Source: Armatimonadota bacterium (GTDB taxonomy: Bacteria > Armatimonadota > Armatimonadia > Armatimonadales > Armatimonadaceae). From it: a DNA stretch of 10,251 nt. Where the stretch lies: contig JACMIS010000633.1 in assembly GCA_014381035.1 (NCBI GenBank), positions 1-10,251 on the forward strand, given 5' to 3'. Below the pieces are notes generated by a model, which searched no databases, had not been told where the DNA came from, and was given only the letters and a program-made list of their open reading frames with translations. The translations under genes were made by a program, and so were the position numbers. Within the stretch, counting starts at the first letter, position 1. Each line of letters starts with the position of its first letter. Of the stretch, positions 6,750 through 10,251 are shown piece by piece.

Positions 6750-8102
6750 ATGAGTGTCAATAACGAATCAAACACAGGTGGCGAGGAGATGTCGGTCGCG
6801 GGCGAGGATGCGCAATCGCTTCTTCAGCATCGTGACAGACAAATCGAAGCGATTCGACGCGTCAGCGAAACGCTGTTCACGCATCCCGGTACCGACCCGA
6901 TGGTGCGCGAAACGCTCCGAATAGCTCTGGATGTTTTACGCGCCGACGCCGGGACGGTGTATCTACACGATCCGAAGGATGATACGCTGGTCTTTCGCTA
7001 TGTGATCGGCGGTTCGGGCGAGCAACTCATCGGCACGCGGATTCCATCCGATAAAGGAATCGCGGGCAATGTATTTCACTCCGGTAAGTCGCGCATAGAC
7101 AGCGATGTGCAACACGGCGACGATTACAATGCCGAAGTCGAAACGCGCTTCGGCTACCACACCAAAAGCATGATGACGGCTCCCATCAAACGAACGAATG
7201 CCGCGCCTATTGGCGTCATGCAGGTACTCAACGCCAACGTCGCGCCGTTTGGCGAGCAGGATCTGTCGGTTCTTGAGGTGCTATGTGCACAAGCCGCGAC
7301 CGGCATCGAGCATTTCCAACTCGTCGAGGCGGCGCGAAAAACCGAGATCGTGCACCTCATCGGGGATGTTTCGCACGACATTAAGAACATGCTGACGCCG
7401 ATCACGACCGGGGTTCAGACTCTGGAACCGATGCTCGACAACCTGTTCGCGGAATTGGAGACTTTGCGCGACCAATGCAGCGAGCCGGCGGTCCAGGGCG
7501 TCGCCGTGCGCATCGGCGAGATCGCCGCCGCCGTACAGCAGGATTACGGCTGGATGCTGCAAAACTCACTTTTTGCCGCCGAGCAGATACAGGCGCGTAC
7601 CCGCGAGATCGCCGACGCGATCAAAGGCGAGACCGCCCCGCCTTACTTCGAGATCGCCAGTGTGAACGAAACATGTGAGCAGGTGCTGCAAACCTTGAAA
7701 GCGGTCGCCGCGAAGCGAAACGTCACCCTGACGCCGGACCTTGATGCCGCCCTGCCCGCGGCGCAGTTCGACCGCAAGCAGATGTACAACGCGCTATACA
7801 ACCTCGTCAACAACGCCCTCCCCGAAACTCCCGGCGGCGGAAGCGTCACCGTCCGCACCCGCCCGAATCCTGATAGCGAATCAATCACGATCCAGGTCAT
7901 AGATACCGGCAACGGCATCCCCGATCACGTCCGCGAACGGCTTTTCACCGACGCGGCGATCTCCACCAAGCCGGGTGGCACCGGACTGGGGACGCGCATC
8001 GTGTTAGGCGTCATTCAGCGGCACCACGGCACCATCGCCGTGGAAAGCGAAATCGGCACCGGTTCCACCTTCACCATAACGCTCCCCGCCCGCCATCGAT
8101 GA
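6750..8102 (+). CDS. Soluble GAF-domain sensor histidine kinase (orphan)
   Basis: The product is 450 residues from the ATG at 6750. The ATG at 6789 (437 residues) may be the real start, because AGGTGG lies 7 bases before it while 6750 has no ribosome binding site. A GAF sensor domain (about 35-190) is followed by the H-box IGDVSHDIKN with phospho-acceptor H209. The ATPase domain has an N-box (N351, N354, N355), G1 DTGNGIP (385-391), the F-box region LFTDAAISTKPGG (398-410) and G2 GTGLGT (410-415). No transmembrane helix is visible, so it probably senses a cytosolic ligand or redox state through the GAF domain, autophosphorylates H209 and passes the phosphate to an Asp on a response regulator. 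No regulator is encoded nearby. The segment between H209 and the N-box (about 140 residues) includes an extra helical stretch, noted under findings. Confidence 0.9.
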   Translation: MSVNNESNTGGEEMSVAGEDAQSLLQHRDRQIEAIRRVSETLFTHPGTDPMVRETLRIALDVLRADAGTVYLHDPKDDTLVFRYVIGGSGEQLIGTRIPSDKGIAGNVFHSGKSRIDSDVQHGDDYNAEVETRFGYHTKSMMTAPIKRTNAAPIGVMQVLNANVAPFGEQDLSVLEVLCAQAATGIEHFQLVEAARKTEIVHLIGDVSHDIKNMLTPITTGVQTLEPMLDNLFAELETLRDQCSEPAVQGVAVRIGEIAAAVQQDYGWMLQNSLFAAEQIQARTREIADAIKGETAPPYFEIASVNETCEQVLQTLKAVAAKRNVTLTPDLDAALPAAQFDRKQMYNALYNLVNNALPETPGGGSVTVRTRPNPDSESITIQVIDTGNGIPDHVRERLFTDAAISTKPGGTGLGTRIVLGVIQRHHGTIAVESEIGTGSTFTITLPARHR

Positions 8103-8167
8103 AGCTTGCATGCATAAAGTTTCCTGTTTAACAAACCGGGCATTTTTAGGAAACATCTGTCTTTATT

Positions 8168-8196
8168 CTGACGCGCAGTGAGATATTTCATACACT
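8168..8196 (+). promoter_or_regulatory. Weak candidate promoter before the lipoprotein gene
   Basis: CTGACG (8168-8173) and TACACT (8191-8196) are 17 bases apart, each matching four of six consensus bases. The predicted start near 8203 would give a leader of about 120 bases before the lipoprotein ATG at 8324. The rest of 8103-8323 holds a 7-bp inverted repeat, GTTTCCT/AGGAAAC (8119-8125 and 8148-8154), perhaps the end of the kinase transcript, and a GGAGGAGG stretch (8202-8209) with no start codon at a suitable distance. Confidence 0.25.
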
Positions 8197-8323
8197 TTCC
8201 TGGAGGAGGAAGCATCCATCGCAAGCAAACAAGCCCATGAATAAATAGGGTTCACGACTTGTCCGGAGTAGTGAGCCAGAGAATCATACCCATGCGCAGA
8301 AGACGCTTTGGAAGGAATCATTC

Positions 8324-8830
8324 ATGAAACTCTTCACGAAATCCGCCCGCACTGGCGGCAGCGCGTTCTGCGCGGCAGTCGCGATTTTCTCGATTGTCGC
8401 GGGATGCGGAGGCGGTAGCGATAGCCCGTTACCCACCGCCTCGCCATCGGCTACCCGCACCGTACCCGTCCGGTTCGCCATTAATTGGGAGGATAATACC
8501 ACCGTTCCTGGACCTGCGGTGAGGCACTCGGTCATAGTAACCCTCAGAAATGCGACAGAGAGCGGCGATGACTTCGTCGTACGGACCGAATATGCCGATC
8601 CGGTCATCTGGTATTCCATCGATCCTGATCCTGATAAGCCGTTCGCGCATACGCAGAACATCACCTCGACCAATCGGGCGAAAGTCGGACCGTCGCGGCT
8701 TCAGGTGCAGTTTTACGATCAGTGCTGCGCCGGGGGGACGGTCACCCGTGTCACGGAGTCGGATGTCACCATCGCGGAAGACGGCACCGGTATCGGCGAA
8801 ATCAACACGGCGGTAGTCCCCCCGGATTAG
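8324..8830 (+). CDS. Small lipoprotein of unknown function
   Basis: The product is 168 residues. A lipoprotein signal peptide ends in the lipobox VAGC, with lipidation expected at C28, followed by a flexible Gly/Ser/Pro/Thr-rich linker (29-45). The rest (46-168) is a predicted beta-sandwich-like domain with strands such as VPVRFAINW and HSVIVTLRNA, a paired cysteine CC near 134-135, and a C-terminal VTIAEDGTG strand. No family name is recognised. It is probably anchored to the outer face of a membrane. AAGGA lies 7 bases before the ATG. It is preceded by a long non-coding leader and followed by the promoter of the dehydrogenase gene, so it appears to be a single-gene unit. Confidence 0.8.
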   Translation: MKLFTKSARTGGSAFCAAVAIFSIVAGCGGGSDSPLPTASPSATRTVPVRFAINWEDNTTVPGPAVRHSVIVTLRNATESGDDFVVRTEYADPVIWYSIDPDPDKPFAHTQNITSTNRAKVGPSRLQVQFYDQCCAGGTVTRVTESDVTIAEDGTGIGEINTAVVPPD

Positions 8831-8887
8831 GGCGTTCGGCGACGCGAATTTCGAAGACACCGCCCCTTCCCCAAGTCGTGCAACTTC

Positions 8888-8896
8888 TGGTATAAT
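8888..8896 (+). promoter_or_regulatory. Extended -10 promoter for the E1 alpha gene
   Basis: TGGTATAAT is a perfect extended -10 element. The sequence 17 bases upstream is C-rich and gives no -35 match. Transcription would start near 8903, giving a leader of about 95 bases before the ATG at 8998. It is the same promoter class as the one at 5028-5036. Confidence 0.65.
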
Positions 8897-8997
8897 GCCT
8901 CGGTTCGGGCGGTCTGACACTTCGCTTCGCGGTGTGCGTGCCGTGACCCAGCCACACTCCTCCACGATTTACTTAGGTAGGAATTAAAATACACGTT

Positions 8998-10047
8998 ATG
9001 GCAAAACCAGCATCGTCGGTACAGGAGACGCCCGCTACCTCCGCCGACCCTGCCCTTCCAGGCAATTTTGACGCGGAAAAATACCTGCGCTTTTACGAGC
9101 AGATGGTTCATATCCGCGAGTTTGAAGAACTCTGCGACCGCGCTTTCCGCCAGGGCACCCACGGCATCGGCGGTTATCTGCACCTGTACTCCGGCGAGGA
9201 GGCAATCGCGGTCGGCATCATCGGCGCGATGGACGTGCAGAACGGCGACTCGTTCATCGGACACTACCGCGACCATGCCTACGCCCTCGCGGCAGGTTCC
9301 CCGCCGGGTCAGGTGATGGCGGAAATCTGTGGCAAGATCACCGGATGTTCCAAAGGCAAGGGCGGCTCGATGCACATCTGCGATGCCAAACTCGGCTTCT
9401 ACGGCGGCTACGGCATCGTCGGCGGGAACGTTCCTATCGCACTCGGCTTGGGCTGGAAGATCAAGTACACCGGCGGCACCCAGGTTTCCGCCTGCTTCTT
9501 CGGCGACGGCTCCATGAACCAGGGCGGCTTTCACGAGTCCCTGAACATGGCGCAACTCTATAAAGTCCCGGTGCTGTTCGTCCTCGAAAACAACGGCTAC
9601 GCGATGGGCACCTCGATTGAGCGATCCCATGCCAACCCGAACCTCGCGTCACGCGTCGAGTCCTATGCGATGGAACACCACACGATTGATGGGCAGGACA
9701 TTTTCGCCGTCCACGAGCAGGTCGCCAAAATCGTGGACTCTATGCGTACCAATCCGCGCCCCGTTTTCCTGGAAATGAAGACGTACCGATACCACGGACA
9801 CGGCGCGGCGGATACCCAGGTGACGCAGGTGACGTACCGCACGAAAGAGGAAGTGGAGCAGATGAAGTCTACCCGCGACCCGATCATGCTGTGTGAACAG
9901 AAGATGTTCGCGGCCGGCGTGCTTTCTGCCGAACTGCGCGACAAGATCCACAACGAAGCGGTCGCCGCCGCCGAAGCTGCGCTGAAGTTCAGCGACGATT
10001 CCGCAAACCCGACCCCCGACGAACTTTTGAAGGACGTGTACGCTTAG
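8998..10047 (+). CDS. pdhA: Pyruvate dehydrogenase E1 component, alpha subunit (thiamine-diphosphate dependent)
   Basis: At 349 residues the length is normal for E1 alpha. The thiamine-diphosphate motif runs from GDG (169-171) to NN (198-199) with the usual spacing. Other family marks are GYLHLYSGEEA (59-69), GKGGSMH (120-126) and RYHGHGAADT (264-273) followed by YRTKEE (280-285). The heterotetramer E1 (alpha2beta2) decarboxylates a 2-oxoacid and transfers the acyl group to the E2 lipoyl domain. Pyruvate is the likeliest substrate, but a branched-chain or acetoin enzyme cannot be fully excluded. The segment between GH and YR is about four residues longer than in many bacterial E1 alphas. AGGA is 15 bases upstream of the ATG, longer than ideal. 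No E1 beta or E2 gene follows within the window; instead, the end of this gene forms one arm of a large inverted repeat. Confidence 0.93.
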   Translation: MAKPASSVQETPATSADPALPGNFDAEKYLRFYEQMVHIREFEELCDRAFRQGTHGIGGYLHLYSGEEAIAVGIIGAMDVQNGDSFIGHYRDHAYALAAGSPPGQVMAEICGKITGCSKGKGGSMHICDAKLGFYGGYGIVGGNVPIALGLGWKIKYTGGTQVSACFFGDGSMNQGGFHESLNMAQLYKVPVLFVLENNGYAMGTSIERSHANPNLASRVESYAMEHHTIDGQDIFAVHEQVAKIVDSMRTNPRPVFLEMKTYRYHGHGAADTQVTQVTYRTKEEVEQMKSTRDPIMLCEQKMFAAGVLSAELRDKIHNEAVAAAEAALKFSDDSANPTPDELLKDVYA

Positions 10048-10069
10048 AAGAAGATACCCCTCCCCCCAA

Positions 10070-10098
10070 CCCCCTCCCCACGTTCCGTGGAGAGGGGG
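10070..10098. repeat. G/C-rich hairpin (left copy of a REP-like pair); possible terminator of E1 alpha
   Basis: CCCCCTCCCCAC (10070-10081) pairs with GTGGAGAGGGGG (10087-10098) at 11 of 12 positions around the loop GTTCC. It lies 22 bases after the E1 alpha stop. There is no T-run, so termination would be rho-assisted if it occurs. Its style, a C-run stem around a short loop in an intergenic region, resembles dispersed palindromic repeats of many bacteria. Confidence 0.65.
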
Positions 10099-10144
10099 AG
10101 CCAGAGGGCACACGCCAATGACGGTTCGCCTCCGGTTTTCTACT

Positions 10145-10173
10145 CCCCCTCTCCACGGAATGTGGGGAGGGGG
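10145..10173. repeat. G/C-rich hairpin (right, inverted copy)
   Basis: This is the mirror of the hairpin at 10070-10098. It keeps the stem but has a loop change (C to T on the plus strand at 10161). It overlaps the start of a run of 13 consecutive G (10169-10181). Confidence 0.6.
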
Positions 10174-10195
10174 GGGGGGGGAGGGGTATCTTCTT

Positions 10196-10251
10196 CTACG
10201 CGTACACGTCCTTCAAAAGTTCGTAGGGGGTCGGGTTTGCGGAATCGTCGC
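10196..10251 (-). CDS. Partial reverse reading frame with an E1 alpha-like C-terminus
   Basis: On the minus strand, 17 codons plus a TAG stop are visible, encoding DDSANPTPYELLKDVYA. This equals the E1 alpha C-terminus except for one Asp to Tyr change, plus one silent change in the last Ala codon. The frame, stop and spacing to the hairpin are all preserved. It may be the tail of a second, convergent E1 alpha gene, a truncated duplicate, or an assembly fold-back. The rest lies beyond the window, so no further call is possible. Confidence 0.35.
   Translation of the reverse strand, partial: DDSANPTPYELLKDVYA

Larger units (their letters stand above)
9992..10251. repeat. Large inverted duplication including the 3' end of the E1 alpha gene
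   Basis: Positions 9992-10100 match the reverse complement of 10143-10251 over 109 bp with no gaps and five mismatches (at 10018, 10044, 10068, 10069 and 10082), about 95% identity. The spacer is 10101-10142 (42 bases). The right arm is cut by the window end, so the true length is unknown. The first 56 bases of the left arm are coding (end of E1 alpha, including its stop) and the rest is intergenic, so the repeat spans a gene boundary. Such an arrangement is not expected from an ordinary terminator or a simple palindromic repeat. Confidence 0.95.

Noticed and set aside
8110..8181. Short plus-strand frame of 23 codons after the kinase gene
   Set aside because: No ribosome binding site, no recognisable product, and it overlaps the 7-bp inverted repeat; chance open frame is the simpler reading.
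8103..8323. Possible riboswitch in the lipoprotein leader
   Set aside because: I compared it by eye with cyclic-di-GMP type I core motifs and found no matching conserved core.

Overview
The window is about 10.25 kb of moderately GC-rich, densely coding bacterial DNA with no gap over 300 bases (the longest non-coding stretch is about 220 bases, 8103-8323). It encodes ten proteins: seven on the minus strand in the left 6 kb (counting a truncated ychF at the edge), and four on the plus strand from 6136 rightwards once the partial reverse fragment at the right edge is set aside. No rRNA, tRNA, CRISPR array, transposase or phage gene was seen. The secreted TlpA-like thioredoxin with helical repeats, the lipobox-bearing lipoprotein and the bestrophin homologue suggest an environmental bacterium with an outer cell envelope. 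Armatimonadota (or a Planctomycetes-like relative) is my best guess, but this is a low-confidence inference from protein style, not from any marker gene.

Left block, transcribed leftwards: a PHP-domain phosphoesterase of the YciV/TrpH type (6036-5137); then, after an intergenic inverted repeat and an extended -10 promoter, a two-helix membrane protein (5003-4485), a HAD phosphatase (4461-3796) and a bestrophin-like channel (3744-2818), closely spaced and probably one operon. After a second intergenic inverted repeat come a secreted thioredoxin-fold/TPR-like protein (2655-1411) and a GNAT acetyltransferase only 9 bases behind it (1401-850). Last is the YchF ATPase (692 to the window edge), which has its own candidate promoter.

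Right block, transcribed rightwards: a small secreted protein of unknown function (6136-6654) ended by a hairpin plus T-run; a soluble GAF-domain histidine kinase with no response regulator beside it (6750 or 6789 to 8102); a short lipoprotein (8324-8830); and the E1 alpha subunit of a pyruvate/2-oxoacid dehydrogenase (8998-10047) with a strong extended -10 promoter. The expected E1 beta gene does not follow.

The most unusual structure is at the right edge. The last 56 bases of the E1 alpha gene and the next 53 bases reappear in inverted orientation after a 42-base spacer, as two arms of at least 109 bp with five mismatches. The second arm still carries an open reverse frame ending in nearly the same C-terminus and stop. 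Each arm also contains its own G/C-rich hairpin. This is either a real inverted duplication with a convergent E1 alpha-like gene beyond the window, or a fold-back artefact at the end of an assembled contig. I found no convincing new defence or biosynthetic system; the membrane protein/HAD/bestrophin cluster and the right-edge inverted duplication are the parts most worth checking.
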